This document shows, in pieces, positions 35,502 through 45,004 of a DNA stretch of 64,000 nt (positions are counted from its first letter, which is position 1; each line of letters begins with the position of its first letter). The stretch is from PWND01 sp964614525 (GTDB lineage: Bacteria > Bacteroidota > Bacteroidia > Bacteroidales > UBA7960): positions 47,552 through 111,551 of the forward strand of contig CAZTPA010000002.1 of NCBI GenBank assembly GCA_964614525.1. Direction: 5' to 3'. The notes beneath the pieces are model-generated. The model had not been told where the DNA came from. It made no database searches and saw nothing but the letters and a program-made list of their open reading frames with translations. The position numbers were made by a program, and so were the translations under genes.

Positions 35502-35676
35502 AAGTAAAAATATATTGATTAAAAATTATATTCCAGCTTTAAAACTATTATAACTTTTTTGTCAAATTCATAAAATGCACTTTATCAACACATTACTTAA
35601 TTTAACAATTATTCAAAAAAAATATTTAAAACAATGTGTAAACTTAAGAAATAATAAGTTAAATCCAAGCTAGGAA

Positions 35677-35684
35677 CAAAAATA
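35677..35684 (-). promoter_or_regulatory. candidate promoter element of the sensor pair
   Basis: TATTTTTG on the minus strand, an exact -7 match, just downstream of the yfiR terminator. The leader to 35501 would be about 170 nt, long enough for regulation, and AT-rich with no evident fold. Confidence 0.35.
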
Positions 35685-35717
35685 TTAAAATATTTTGAAG
35701 AGTCTTATAAATAATAA

Positions 35718-35750
35718 AAAAACTGCCAAAAAAGATTTTGACAGTTTCAT
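35718..35750 (-). terminator. terminator of the YfiR-like gene
   Basis: On the minus strand AAACTGTCAAAA pairs with TTTTGGCAGTTT (one mismatch) around 4 nt and runs into TTTTATTATTT. It separates the YfiR-like gene from the sensor genes, though read-through is possible. Confidence 0.65.
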
Positions 35751-35769
35751 TATTTTTTGTTTATAAATC

Positions 35770-36312
35770 TCAATCAACCAGGATAGCTAAACGTGTGATT
35801 TCCCCTCCCAGCGTTATACCGAGTGCTTTAGCATTAGACTGGCTGAGTTCAAAACGCTGTCTGCCATCAACAATTGTAAAGTTAATAACTGCTCCACTAC
35901 GAATTGCACTTCTGGAGTTTCCTACTACTAAAGCTTTAATATTTCTGGACTTCAGATTATTTACAATACTTTCAATATTTCTGGATTGATTTGATGGAAC
36001 ATATAAAATATGGCATTTAGTAATATCATTAATAGAATTAAACTGCTTTGCTTCTATTTGCTGTGAACCGGCTTTTTTTGTAGTTGCCATATCTTCAATT
36101 TCATCATACATTGCAGTGCGACCATAAACTGCTATAACGAAATTTCCACTTTGATAATCAGCCGGCCAGGAAATAAGTCTTGTAAAATTATATAAGAACA
36201 CCGATTGCATCCTAATTTCAGATTGCTGGCTATATGATTTAGTTGAGCAAACTAATATTATCAGAAGTATCGCAACTCTATGTATATACTTGTTTCTTTT
36301 TTTCATAAACAT
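35770..36312 (-). CDS. YfiR-like (DUF4154) periplasmic protein
   Basis: A 180-residue exported protein with a signal peptide (about 1-28, VAILLIILVCSTKSYSQ) and a DUF4154 domain: IRMQSVFLYNFTRLISWPA, NFVIAVYGR, CHILYVPSNQSR, ALVVGNSRSAI and VINFTIVDGRQRFELS. In Pseudomonas, YfiR represses the HAMP-containing diguanylate cyclase YfiN from the periplasmic side. Here the HAMP proteins next to it lack GGDEF. It lacks the two Cys pairs of Pseudomonas YfiR. It has its own promoter and terminator candidates. Confidence 0.88.
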   Translation of the reverse strand: MFMKKRNKYIHRVAILLIILVCSTKSYSQQSEIRMQSVFLYNFTRLISWPADYQSGNFVIAVYGRTAMYDEIEDMATTKKAGSQQIEAKQFNSINDITKCHILYVPSNQSRNIESIVNNLKSRNIKALVVGNSRSAIRSGAVINFTIVDGRQRFELSQSNAKALGITLGGEITRLAILVD

Positions 36313-36345
36313 AAACAGATAAATTTCAAACTATTTTGTTTAAAT

Positions 36346-36353
36346 CAAAAATA
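36346..36353 (-). promoter_or_regulatory. candidate -7 promoter element of the YfiR-like gene
   Basis: TATTTTTG on the minus strand, an exact TAnnTTTG match; leader of about 30 nt to the ATG at 36312. Confidence 0.45.
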
Positions 36354-36438
36354 TATAAAAAAAGCAACTACACCAAACTTAATTATATGATTTATATTTA
36401 TTTTTATTATAAAATTTGTGTTTTTAATCAAAAAGAAT

Positions 36439-37104
36439 CTACAACTTTGAGTTACAATAATATTCAACAAGATCAACAAATTCCATAATAATCATAGCTG
36501 TAGCACCCCAAATAATTCTTTCTTTATAATTAAAACAGGGTGTTTGCATTTTTTCTCCACTACTAAGAGAAATCAATTCACAAATTCTATTTTCCTGCTT
36601 AAAAAAATAATCCAATTCAACATCAATAATCTCAGACACTTCATAATTATCTGCAATTAAATCAGGTTTTGATTCTAATAATCCTATAAAAGGTTTAACG
36701 ATATAATTACTTGGTGGAATAAATAAAGAAGTCAGACTCCCAATAATTTCAACTTTATCACTTTGAAGGCCAATCTCTTCATTTGCTTCTCGAAGGGCTG
36801 TTTGTTCTAAACTTTCATTAAACTCTCTTTTACCTCCAGGAAAAGAAATTTGGCCACTATGAATTCCATTATACACAGGTCGTTGTGTAAGTATTGTTTT
36901 TAAAACTCCGTTTTCGGGATATATTAAAAACAAGACCGCACTATCCATTGTATTATCATCTATAGAAGGCTTAAGTATGTCTTTTTTTCTTATATCAGGA
37001 GCCATTTTTAATTGAGAAGATACTCCCGGCAACTCCAATGAGAAAATTTCTTTCAAAACTTCAGGTAAAAGCTTGTGTTCAGGAAAACAACTATTAACTA
37101 TCAT
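36439..37104 (-). CDS. CoA pyrophosphatase-type Nudix hydrolase
   Basis: A 221-residue Nudix protein of the NudL/CoAse type, which splits CoA and related thioesters to phosphopantetheine and 3',5'-ADP. The CoAse signature precedes the Nudix box (LTQRPVYNGIHSGQISFPGG), and the box is GGKREFNESLEQTALREANE then EIGL. Single gene on the minus strand with no exact promoter match found. Confidence 0.9.
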   Translation of the reverse strand: MIVNSCFPEHKLLPEVLKEIFSLELPGVSSQLKMAPDIRKKDILKPSIDDNTMDSAVLFLIYPENGVLKTILTQRPVYNGIHSGQISFPGGKREFNESLEQTALREANEEIGLQSDKVEIIGSLTSLFIPPSNYIVKPFIGLLESKPDLIADNYEVSEIIDVELDYFFKQENRICELISLSSGEKMQTPCFNYKERIIWGATAMIIMEFVDLVEYYCNSKL

Positions 37105-37207
37105 TAATTATATAACAATTATTGTTAATTAAACATTTAAATATTCTGCGAAATAATTTTTTTATTAAAAAAAAATCAATAAAATTTATTCAGCAAAAAA
37201 AAAAGAA

Positions 37208-37215
37208 TACCTTTG
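37208..37215 (+). promoter_or_regulatory. candidate -7 promoter element of the lipoprotein pair
   Basis: TACCTTTG, an exact TAnnTTTG match followed by TGTTG; leader of about 33 nt to the ATG at 37253. Confidence 0.5.
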
Positions 37216-37252
37216 TGTTGTTAAACAAAGTTAAATAAAAAGAACCAACGAA

Positions 37253-37690
37253 ATGAGAACAATTAAATTATTAACAATCGTTATGGCCGGTCTGTTCATT
37301 TTTACCGCCTGTGAAAAAGCATTAACACCTGAACAAGTTTCAGAAAAATTCCTTAACCTTTTAGAAGAGCAAAAGTTTGAAGAAGCTAAAAAATACGGAA
37401 CAGAGCAAACTCAGCAAGTTCTTGACATGTATGCTTCATTAAACCAAATGGGCGAAGAGATGATGGAAGATGAAGAAACTGAAGCAGGAGTTATAGAAGA
37501 CATTGAATGTGTTGTAGAAGGTGACAAAGCAATGTGTTCTTATACAGTAGATGGTGAATTTGACCAAATTCCTCTTGTAAAACAAGATGACAAATGGTTA
37601 GTTGACCTTCAAAAAGAATCTCCTTTTGACGAAATGGAAATGGACACAGAAGAAGAGATGGAAGAAGAGATGGAAGAAGTAATTGAATAA
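37253..37690 (+). CDS. small DUF4878-like lipoprotein with acidic tail
   Basis: A 145-residue lipoprotein: the signal LLTIVMAGLFIFTAC ends at a lipobox Cys. The body (LTPEQVSEKFLNLLEEQKFE, then a beta-rich DKAMCSYTVDGEFDQIPLVK and DKWLVDL) fits the NTF2-like DUF4878 fold. The last 20 residues are almost all Glu and Met (EEEMEEEMEEVIE), an unusual tail of unknown role. It shares a promoter with the following lipoprotein gene. Confidence 0.75.
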   Translation: MRTIKLLTIVMAGLFIFTACEKALTPEQVSEKFLNLLEEQKFEEAKKYGTEQTQQVLDMYASLNQMGEEMMEDEETEAGVIEDIECVVEGDKAMCSYTVDGEFDQIPLVKQDDKWLVDLQKESPFDEMEMDTEEEMEEEMEEVIE

Positions 37691-37708
37691 TATTTCTTAA
37701 TCTAAGCT

Positions 37709-38356
37709 TTGAACAAGTACTACATTTATTCAGTCTTGTTAATTATATTTTTGTTCCTGTTGGGCTGTAATAATACATCCCAACAGGAACATTCTGTTTC
37801 CGGCAAGTATTATCGATTAACAACAGAAGAATTATCCCTCATTAATGACGGTGATATAATTTTGAGGCAAGGCCAGGGTCTTGTGAGTAATCTTATAATG
37901 AAAACTCTCAACGAAAATTTTGCATTATCTCATGTCGGAATAATTACAAAATCAAATGAAGGCAAATTAGATGTTATCCATTCTGTTTCAAGCACTCTTT
38001 CAGACTTTGACGGAATTCAGGTGCAAGATCTAAGCAATTTTATAAAAGAAAGCGTGCCAAACTCAGTGATTGTTGTACGCTATAATAAAGGTGAAAACAA
38101 AAAAGAAACTAAAAATAGCATTTCTGCCCAAGCGCAGGAATTCCTTGATTTGAAAATTCCATTTGATCATTCTTTTGATTTTGCTGATACAACAAAATTC
38201 TTTTGCTCAGAATTAATTTGGCGGGTTTTCAAAGAAGTTTATGATGATGAGATATTTCCGCCATCCATTAATCAAATGAATGTTGAAAACCTTAAATTTT
38301 ATCATTTTTTAAATGAAGAAAAATTCAAAATAATTATAAATCACCAAAATAATTAA
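37709..38356 (+). CDS. YiiX/YebB-like NlpC/P60 cysteine hydrolase, lipoprotein
   Basis: A 215-residue lipoprotein (LLIIFLFLLGC) with the circularly permuted papain-like fold of the YiiX/YebB family. The catalytic His lies in ALSHVGIIT and the nucleophile Cys in KFFCSELIWRVF; GDIILRQGQGLVSNLI is the family N-terminal motif. It is a predicted amidase or acyltransferase acting on murein peptides or lipids; the substrate is unknown. Start is a TTG 18 bp after the previous gene. Confidence 0.85.
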   Translation: MNKYYIYSVLLIIFLFLLGCNNTSQQEHSVSGKYYRLTTEELSLINDGDIILRQGQGLVSNLIMKTLNENFALSHVGIITKSNEGKLDVIHSVSSTLSDFDGIQVQDLSNFIKESVPNSVIVVRYNKGENKKETKNSISAQAQEFLDLKIPFDHSFDFADTTKFFCSELIWRVFKEVYDDEIFPPSINQMNVENLKFYHFLNEEKFKIIINHQNN

Positions 38357-38357
38357 C

Positions 38358-39674
38358 TCATTGATTTAATGCCTTTTTGTAAGTCTTCAAACACCTTTGT
38401 CTTGCCTTGGAATGATCTATAATTTCCTTTGCATAATTATTTGAACCAAATTCTGGCACCCATTTTTTCACATAAATGTATTCAGGATCAAATTTTTTGA
38501 TTTGAGTTTTGGGATTAAAAATTCTAAAATACGGAGCCGCATCGCAACCACTTCCTGCACTCCACTGCCATCCACCATTATTTGACGAGAGTTCATAATC
38601 TAATAGCAATTTTGCAAAATATGCTTCTCCCCACCTCCAATCAATCAATAGATGCTTACACAAAAACCCCGCAACTATCATTCTAAGTCTATTATGCATA
38701 TAACCGGTTTCATTTAGTTGACGAATACCTGCATCAACAAAAGGGTATCCTGTTTGTCCGCTTTTCCATAAAACAAAATCATCTTCATTATTTAACCAAT
38801 CTATCTTATCATATTGTTTTTTGTATGATTCTGAAATAACTCGGGGATTATGGTATAAAATATTTGCATAAAACTCCCGCCAAATAAGTTCATCGTAAAA
38901 TGTTTCATTGAGCTTCATCGCCAATTTCATGAGTCTTCTTACGCTTATTGTACCAAAACGCAAATGTACTCCTAAACGACTTGTTCCTTCCACAAAAGGA
39001 AAATCGCGAGTATTATGATAGTTCTGTATTAAAGATTTACTTGGCGTTTTTGATGGAAATTTTGTATTAGCAGCGTCAAAACCTATCAAATTTAAAGATG
39101 GTAAATCCGTATATTCGGATACATTTACAAGATTTTGTAATAATAATTCACTTGGAAACTCTTTTAAATCCTCATGATTTATTTCTTGTTTAAATTTATT
39201 TTTAAAATACGTATATACTGAATATGGACTTCCGTCCGCCTTTAAAACACGTTCTTTCTCCATTATCAAATGATCAGTATACTGATAAAAATCAACTCCA
39301 TTTGATTTCAGCATTTTCCTAATATCACAATCTCTCTGTATACCGTAAGGTTCATGATCATTATTTGAATAAACAGCTTTAACATTGTATTTATTAATTA
39401 GCATAGTAAAAACCTTTTCAGGTTTGCCAATAAACACAGATAAATCACTTTCTAAAGAATTCAATTGCTTTTTTATTTCAATCAGTTCTTCATAAATAAA
39501 AGAAACTCTTTTGTCATGTTTATCTAGTGATGATAAAATTTCAACATCAAAAATAAAAACAGGCAAAACCGGATACTTTCCTTTCAAAGCAAAATAAAAT
39601 GCTTTATTATCATCAAGCCGCAAATCTCTGCGCATCCAATAGATTGCAATATCAGCACTATCTTTTAAAGTCAA
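38358..39674 (-). CDS. phrB: deoxyribodipyrimidine photolyase (cryptochrome/photolyase family)
   Basis: Repairs UV cyclobutane pyrimidine dimers with light. The 438 residues comprise the N-terminal antenna-cofactor domain (ADIAIYWMRRDLRLDDNKAF) and the C-terminal FAD domain with GTSRLGVHLRFGTISVR, TGYPFVDAGIRQLNETGYMH and DYELSSNNGGWQWSAGSGCD. It is class I by these motifs; a cryptochrome role cannot be excluded. The stop is 1 bp from the convergent lipoprotein gene. Confidence 0.94.
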   Translation of the reverse strand: MTLKDSADIAIYWMRRDLRLDDNKAFYFALKGKYPVLPVFIFDVEILSSLDKHDKRVSFIYEELIEIKKQLNSLESDLSVFIGKPEKVFTMLINKYNVKAVYSNNDHEPYGIQRDCDIRKMLKSNGVDFYQYTDHLIMEKERVLKADGSPYSVYTYFKNKFKQEINHEDLKEFPSELLLQNLVNVSEYTDLPSLNLIGFDAANTKFPSKTPSKSLIQNYHNTRDFPFVEGTSRLGVHLRFGTISVRRLMKLAMKLNETFYDELIWREFYANILYHNPRVISESYKKQYDKIDWLNNEDDFVLWKSGQTGYPFVDAGIRQLNETGYMHNRLRMIVAGFLCKHLLIDWRWGEAYFAKLLLDYELSSNNGGWQWSAGSGCDAAPYFRIFNPKTQIKKFDPEYIYVKKWVPEFGSNNYAKEIIDHSKARQRCLKTYKKALNQ

Positions 39675-39755
39675 AATCTTTATCTTTTAAATATTTATAA
39701 AAATACTTTTAATATAGCTAACTAAAAAAACCTGCGATAAGTTTATTAAAAACAA

Positions 39756-39763
39756 TAATTTTG
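39756..39763 (+). promoter_or_regulatory. candidate pbpC -7 promoter element
   Basis: TAATTTTG, an exact TAnnTTTG match, 23 nt before the GTG at 39787. Confidence 0.45.
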
Positions 39764-39786
39764 ACAAAAATAAAACTACTAATATT

Positions 39787-42177
39787 GTGCGATTATATTT
39801 CTCAAATATAAAACAGTTGAAAGACTGGCTGGTAATATTTATTATTGTTACTATGGCAGCCATAGTCATATACCTATATCTGACAAGTCTTCCGGAGAAG
39901 ATGTTCGACACAACTTGTACAACAGTTTTATATTCATCCGAGGGTCAATTGCTAAACGCACGAACAGCCGGAGACGAACAATGGCGTTTCCCTCACAACC
40001 CCGAAGTTCCCGATAAATTTGCTGAATGTATTATTATGTTTGAAGACCGGCATTTTCACTTTCATCGGGGAGTAAATTCACTATCTATCATAAGAGCTTT
40101 ATTTCAAAACATAAGTGCCGGAAAAATTGTTAGTGGCGGAAGTACACTCAGCATGCAGGTGATTCGATTATATAGAAAAAACAAATCTCGAACTATCAAA
40201 GAAAAATTTATTGAATTTATACTGGCAGAACGGCTTGAACAAAAATATACTAAAGAAGAAATACTTGCATTATACGCTTCCAACGCGCCCTTTGGAGGCA
40301 ACGTTGTGGGCTTGGATGCTGCATGCTGGAGATACTACAATCATTCTCCCCAACTGCTGTCATGGGGACAAGCAGCAACACTGGCCGTATTACCAAATAG
40401 TCCCGGCCTTGTTCATCCTGGAAAAAACAGGGAAAAATTGCTTGAAAAACGAAACAGGCTTTTAAATAAGCTATATTCAGCAAATATCATAGATAGTCTT
40501 GAATTGCATTTGGCAAAACTTGAACCTTTGCCCGGAAAACCACATCCACTGCCCCAGCATGCTGCACATTTATTTGAAAGGATTATAGCCGATGGATTTG
40601 GAGATAAAAACATTACAACAACTTTAAATGCTGATATTCAATTAAAGACAAACAGAATAGCAGAAAATTATCATTATAAATACAAAGCAAATCAAATAAA
40701 TAATTTAGCTATTTTGGTGACTGAAACAAGCAGCGGAAATGTTATTGCATATACCGGCAATATTTATTCTCAACAAAATCCTACAACAGGCATGCATGTT
40801 GATATTATTTCGTCTCAGAGAAGCCCGGGAAGCCTGCTAAAGCCATTTCTATATTCAGCAATGCTTTCCGACGGAATTATACTTCCTAATACTTTGGTTG
40901 AAGATATTCCCACAAATTTCAAAGGCTTTTCTCCTGAGAATTTCAATCGCACATATGATGGTGCAGTTCCTGCTTCTAAGGCCCTTTCACGTTCATTAAA
41001 TGTACCAAGCGTAAAAATGCTTCAGTCCTATTCAACAGAGAAATTCTTAGCAGTATTGGAAGATATTGGTTTCACAAGCTTTAATAAGTCAGCATCACAT
41101 TACGGGCTTTCATTAATTCTTGGTGGAGCTGAAGTCTCGCTATGGGAGATAACAGGGGTATTTGCATCAATGGGCAGAGCAATATTAACGTATAATTCGG
41201 AAGACAGCTATAATGAACAAATATTCAGGTCATTAAATTACTATTCGGATATTGGCAAAAAGGAGCTTAGTTCTTTCTCTTATAAGCTTCCCCTTAATGC
41301 CGGAGCAATTTATCATACATTAAATTCATTAAAGGAAGTTAATCGTCCGGAAGAAGATCTTTTTTGGAAAAATTTCTCCAGCACATTTCCCGTAGCCTGG
41401 AAGACCGGCACCAGCTATGGAAATAGAGATGCATGGTCTATTGGCGTTACACCTGAGTACACTGTTGGTATTTGGGTAGGAAATGCAAGTGGTGAAGGCA
41501 GACCTGGACTCACAGGAATAAATGCTGCAGCACCAATTATGTTTGATGTATTAAAATTATTAAGGCCTACTAAATGGTTTGATATGCCATACGATGATAT
41601 GCAAAAAGCTGCTGTATGTAAATATAGCGGGCACAGAGCAAGTAGAATTTGTCCAAGTGTTGATACAATATGGATACCTACTAAAGGTTTAGAATCTCCG
41701 GCATGTCCCTATCATCAAATATTTCATACTGATAAGAATGAAATATTCAGAGTAAACACTTCATGTGAAAGTATTAGCAATATTATTTCAAAACCATGGT
41801 TTGTGCTGCCTCCTGTTCAGGAATATTATTTTCGTCAAAAAAATTCATTTTACAAACAACTACCACCTCTGAGAACAGATTGTCGAGCATCAGGAAGTTT
41901 GCAAAAAAGTATGGATTTAATTTATCCACCTGAAAATGCAAAAATATTTATTCCATACGAAATCGATGGCAGTGAGGGCGAAGTTGTTTTTAAATTAGCT
42001 CATAGAAATAATAACAAAGAAGTTTACTGGCATCTTAACGACGAATTTATAACTGCTACTACAATTTTTCATGAGATAAGCTTAAAGCCTTTAGCAGGCA
42101 AGCATACACTAACTGTAGTGGATGAATCAGGAGAAACAATTACAAGAAAATTCGAAATTATTGCTAGAAAGCAGTAA
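39787..42177 (+). CDS. pbpC: penicillin-binding protein 1C
   Basis: A bifunctional murein synthase in the inner membrane. The 796 residues comprise a membrane helix (about 14-35), the GT51 glycosyltransferase with FEDRHFHFHRG near residue 84 and GGSTLSMQVIRL, and the transpeptidase with SLLK (Ser349 to Lys352), SLN in SRSLNVPS and KTG at 539-541. A C-terminal BiPBP_C Ig-like domain (about 700-790) defines PBP1C. Start is a GTG. The alpha-2-macroglobulin gene often paired with pbpC is absent. The 3' end overlaps the convergent hydrolase gene by 14 bp. Confidence 0.95.
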   Translation: MRLYFSNIKQLKDWLVIFIIVTMAAIVIYLYLTSLPEKMFDTTCTTVLYSSEGQLLNARTAGDEQWRFPHNPEVPDKFAECIIMFEDRHFHFHRGVNSLSIIRALFQNISAGKIVSGGSTLSMQVIRLYRKNKSRTIKEKFIEFILAERLEQKYTKEEILALYASNAPFGGNVVGLDAACWRYYNHSPQLLSWGQAATLAVLPNSPGLVHPGKNREKLLEKRNRLLNKLYSANIIDSLELHLAKLEPLPGKPHPLPQHAAHLFERIIADGFGDKNITTTLNADIQLKTNRIAENYHYKYKANQINNLAILVTETSSGNVIAYTGNIYSQQNPTTGMHVDIISSQRSPGSLLKPFLYSAMLSDGIILPNTLVEDIPTNFKGFSPENFNRTYDGAVPASKALSRSLNVPSVKMLQSYSTEKFLAVLEDIGFTSFNKSASHYGLSLILGGAEVSLWEITGVFASMGRAILTYNSEDSYNEQIFRSLNYYSDIGKKELSSFSYKLPLNAGAIYHTLNSLKEVNRPEEDLFWKNFSSTFPVAWKTGTSYGNRDAWSIGVTPEYTVGIWVGNASGEGRPGLTGINAAAPIMFDVLKLLRPTKWFDMPYDDMQKAAVCKYSGHRASRICPSVDTIWIPTKGLESPACPYHQIFHTDKNEIFRVNTSCESISNIISKPWFVLPPVQEYYFRQKNSFYKQLPPLRTDCRASGSLQKSMDLIYPPENAKIFIPYEIDGSEGEVVFKLAHRNNNKEVYWHLNDEFITATTIFHEISLKPLAGKHTLTVVDESGETITRKFEIIARKQ

Positions 42178-43246
42178 TGCTATCAGTATGTAAAACCTCA
42201 TTAGGAATCTTATTCTTCATAATATTCAGAAATTTTTCCGGTTCTTCAAAAAATGGTCTGTGAGCAGATTTTTCAAACCAAATAAGTTCCTTCCCGGCAG
42301 GTGCTGACAACTTATTAAAATATTGTTCAGCCAAAACATTAGAGACTATAATATCATTGGAGCCAATAAGAAAATAAACCGGGACATCTATTTGAGGAGC
42401 AACTTTCATTAAATCGAATCGTTTAAGATCGTCCCATAGCTTTTCTGCAGAATAATAAGGATATAAAAGCAAATAAATTCTGTCAATAACGGAATACTCA
42501 ACTGCAGATAAAATCATATAGATTTCATTTAGCTCTACATAAGGTTTTTCCTTATCAATTTCCTGAACAATACCACCAAACTTATTTATCCATTTTCTAA
42601 CTAACAATGCATCTTCAAGTGAATATCTTTCCGGAATAGTGTCAATAGTTTCAAGTTGCCTCAAAGCTCTTTTATTACCTGTTTTTGTAGCATTGTAATG
42701 CACATACTCATAGCCAAGTCTTTCGTTTTTAAAAGGATTTACACTTTGTCCTGTAGAAATATATGCATGCAAATATTCAGGGTATTTCGACGCGAAAAGT
42801 GCACCAATGTTTGTACCCCATGAATGTCCCCATAAAAATACTTTCTCAACACCCAATTCTTTTTGTGCATACTCTATAATCTGCTTTGTATCTTCAACAA
42901 ATTGATCAATTTTCATGCTGGAAGTCGGGATTGTTGGTCTGAAAGATTTTCCGGTACCTCTTTGTTCCCAATAAACAATTGTATACCTTTCCTCAAGACT
43001 TTCCATATGATGCTTTGTTTGATCTATTGGGAATATTGGGAAACCGGGCCCACCATGTAAATAAACCAAAACAGGATTATCAGGATTGGTACCCCTTACC
43101 ATTACGGCTTGTTTAACTCCGCCAATCTCAATCATTTCAAAATGTTGAATAAGGCATTTTTCAGCAAATTCCGTGTAATAGACATGACAAGAAGGAAATA
43201 AAAAAACTAAAACTATTAAGAATAACTTAAACCTGAAATGAAACAT
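42164..43246 (-). CDS. alpha/beta hydrolase, proline iminopeptidase-like lipoprotein
   Basis: A 360-residue protein with a lipoprotein signal (LFLIVLVFLFPSC). The alpha/beta-hydrolase core has the oxyanion motif HGGPGFP, YWEQRGTGKS and the nucleophile elbow GHSWGTN, all typical of the prolyl aminopeptidase (S33) family; the acid and base are probably D in IGSNDIIV and His in KSAHRPFFEEP. A membrane-anchored peptidase is inferred; the substrate is unknown. It overlaps pbpC by 14 bp at the 3' end. Confidence 0.88.
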   Translation of the reverse strand: MFHFRFKLFLIVLVFLFPSCHVYYTEFAEKCLIQHFEMIEIGGVKQAVMVRGTNPDNPVLVYLHGGPGFPIFPIDQTKHHMESLEERYTIVYWEQRGTGKSFRPTIPTSSMKIDQFVEDTKQIIEYAQKELGVEKVFLWGHSWGTNIGALFASKYPEYLHAYISTGQSVNPFKNERLGYEYVHYNATKTGNKRALRQLETIDTIPERYSLEDALLVRKWINKFGGIVQEIDKEKPYVELNEIYMILSAVEYSVIDRIYLLLYPYYSAEKLWDDLKRFDLMKVAPQIDVPVYFLIGSNDIIVSNVLAEQYFNKLSAPAGKELIWFEKSAHRPFFEEPEKFLNIMKNKIPNEVLHTDSITAF

Positions 43247-43315
43247 AAATTTAAAAATATTTTACTCTGTAAAATTTGAAGATAATAATAAAATCAATTA
43301 TAAAAGAATAATATG

Positions 43316-43323
43316 CAAAATTA
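43316..43323 (-). promoter_or_regulatory. candidate hydrolase gene -7 promoter element
   Basis: TAATTTTG on the minus strand, an exact TAnnTTTG match; leader of about 65 nt to the ATG at 43246. Confidence 0.4.
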
Positions 43324-43497
43324 AAAAAAATGATTATAAATAAATATATATTATTTTTTTGCGTTCCTATAAATAACGAATTTAACTATGTATTGTTTTT
43401 AAAAAAGATTGTTTTTATTTAATGAATAAAATTACGAAATTCGCAATTTCTGTTTATATATTAGAACAACAAAACATTACATTACAATAAAATATTT

Positions 43498-44955
43498 GTG
43501 AAAAAACTACACATCCTTCTTTTAAAATCATACATAGGGCCGTTTATAGCTACTTTTTTCATAGCCCTATTTATACTCTTAATGCAATTCCTGTGGAAAT
43601 ACATTGATGATCTTGTTGGTAAAGGTTTAGAGTGGTACTTAATTGGTGAGTTAATGTTTTATGCGGCCATAACCTTCATTCCCATGGCTTTACCTTTAGC
43701 AATCCTCTTATCTTCGATTATGACAATGGGAAATCTTGGTGAGAATAATGAATTAGTTGCTTTTAAATCCGCCGGAATATCGCTAAAAAAAATCATGTTT
43801 CCTTTAGTTATTATCTCGGTATTTTTTGTGATAACAGCCTTTTATTTCTCCAATAATGTACTGCCGGTTGCAAATTTAAAAATGGGTTCTCTGCTTTACG
43901 ATATACGACATCAAAGGCCTGCTTTTAATATTTTGGAAGGAATCTTTTATAAAGGCATAGATAATTATGTTATTAAAGCTGAAGAAAAAGAAAGTGATGG
44001 AGCAACATTAAGAAATGTAATGATTTATGATCATTCCGAAAGAAGAGGAAATGTAAATCTTACAATTGCTGAATGGGCGCATATGGGCGCAACAGAAGAT
44101 CAGCGGTATTTAGTAATGAGTTTGTATGATGGATATAATTATCAGAATGTAAAAACTAATAATCCGAGAGATCCTGTACGGCCTTTTCAAAGGACATATT
44201 TCCAAAAACAGATTAAAAAATTTGATCTTAGTGGTTTTGATTTAAGCAGAACTGACGAAGAGGCTTTCAGAAATAATTACCAGATGCTTAGCATGAATCA
44301 ATTATCTTTTTTCATAGATTCGCTCGAAAACAAGGTTGCTCAATCAAAGAAAGAAATATATTCAAAATACCTAAGCAAATTAAAGCATTTTGAAATGCTC
44401 GACAGCACTGTTCTTAATAGAATTAATGTTGACAGTATTGATCATTCATTTTACGACGATCTTTTGGAAAAAGGATATTTGGATTTTCAGGCTTGGCAAA
44501 AACATCTGGTTTTATCGCAATCAAAAAATATTTTACGCAGTCAGATGGATGGTTTGAGATTTGGAAACGAGGATTTAAAGCATAGAAAAAGAAGACTTGC
44601 ACGATATGAAATTGAATATCAAAGAAAATTCACATTATCCTTTGCTTGTATCGTATTGTTTTTAATAGGTGCTCCTTTGGGTGCTATTATAAGGAAAGGC
44701 GGATTCGGGCTGCCAATGGTAGTGTCGGTACTGTTTTTTGTTGTTTTCCACGTAATATCAATAACCGGAGAAAAATTTGCCAGAGAAACTGTTATAACTG
44801 CATTTGAGGGAATGTGGTTAAGTTCCTTTCTTTTATTACCAATAGGTATTTGGCTAACTATTAAGGCAACAACAGATTCATCGTTATTTGATGTTGATGA
44901 TTATTTAAACAGGATTAAAAATATGATTCTGTTTTTTAAAAAGAAAAAAAAATAA
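43498..44955 (+). CDS. LptF/LptG family permease
   Basis: The membrane part of the LptB2FG ABC transporter that pulls lipopolysaccharide from the inner membrane. The 485 residues have three membrane helices at each end (YIGPFIATFFIALFILLMQF at the start; FACIVLFLIGAPLGAIIRKG near the end) around a periplasmic jellyroll domain. The FLIGAPLGAIIRKGGFG motif is typical of YjgP/YjgQ. The central part includes a long helical stretch common in Bacteroidota versions. Start is a GTG. LptD lies at 7-9.8 kb. Confidence 0.93.
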   Translation: MKKLHILLLKSYIGPFIATFFIALFILLMQFLWKYIDDLVGKGLEWYLIGELMFYAAITFIPMALPLAILLSSIMTMGNLGENNELVAFKSAGISLKKIMFPLVIISVFFVITAFYFSNNVLPVANLKMGSLLYDIRHQRPAFNILEGIFYKGIDNYVIKAEEKESDGATLRNVMIYDHSERRGNVNLTIAEWAHMGATEDQRYLVMSLYDGYNYQNVKTNNPRDPVRPFQRTYFQKQIKKFDLSGFDLSRTDEEAFRNNYQMLSMNQLSFFIDSLENKVAQSKKEIYSKYLSKLKHFEMLDSTVLNRINVDSIDHSFYDDLLEKGYLDFQAWQKHLVLSQSKNILRSQMDGLRFGNEDLKHRKRRLARYEIEYQRKFTLSFACIVLFLIGAPLGAIIRKGGFGLPMVVSVLFFVVFHVISITGEKFARETVITAFEGMWLSSFLLLPIGIWLTIKATTDSSLFDVDDYLNRIKNMILFFKKKKK

Positions 44956-45004
44956 AGCTGTTTTACCTTTATAATGATATAAAGTTTTAACTACTGCTAA
45001 TATA

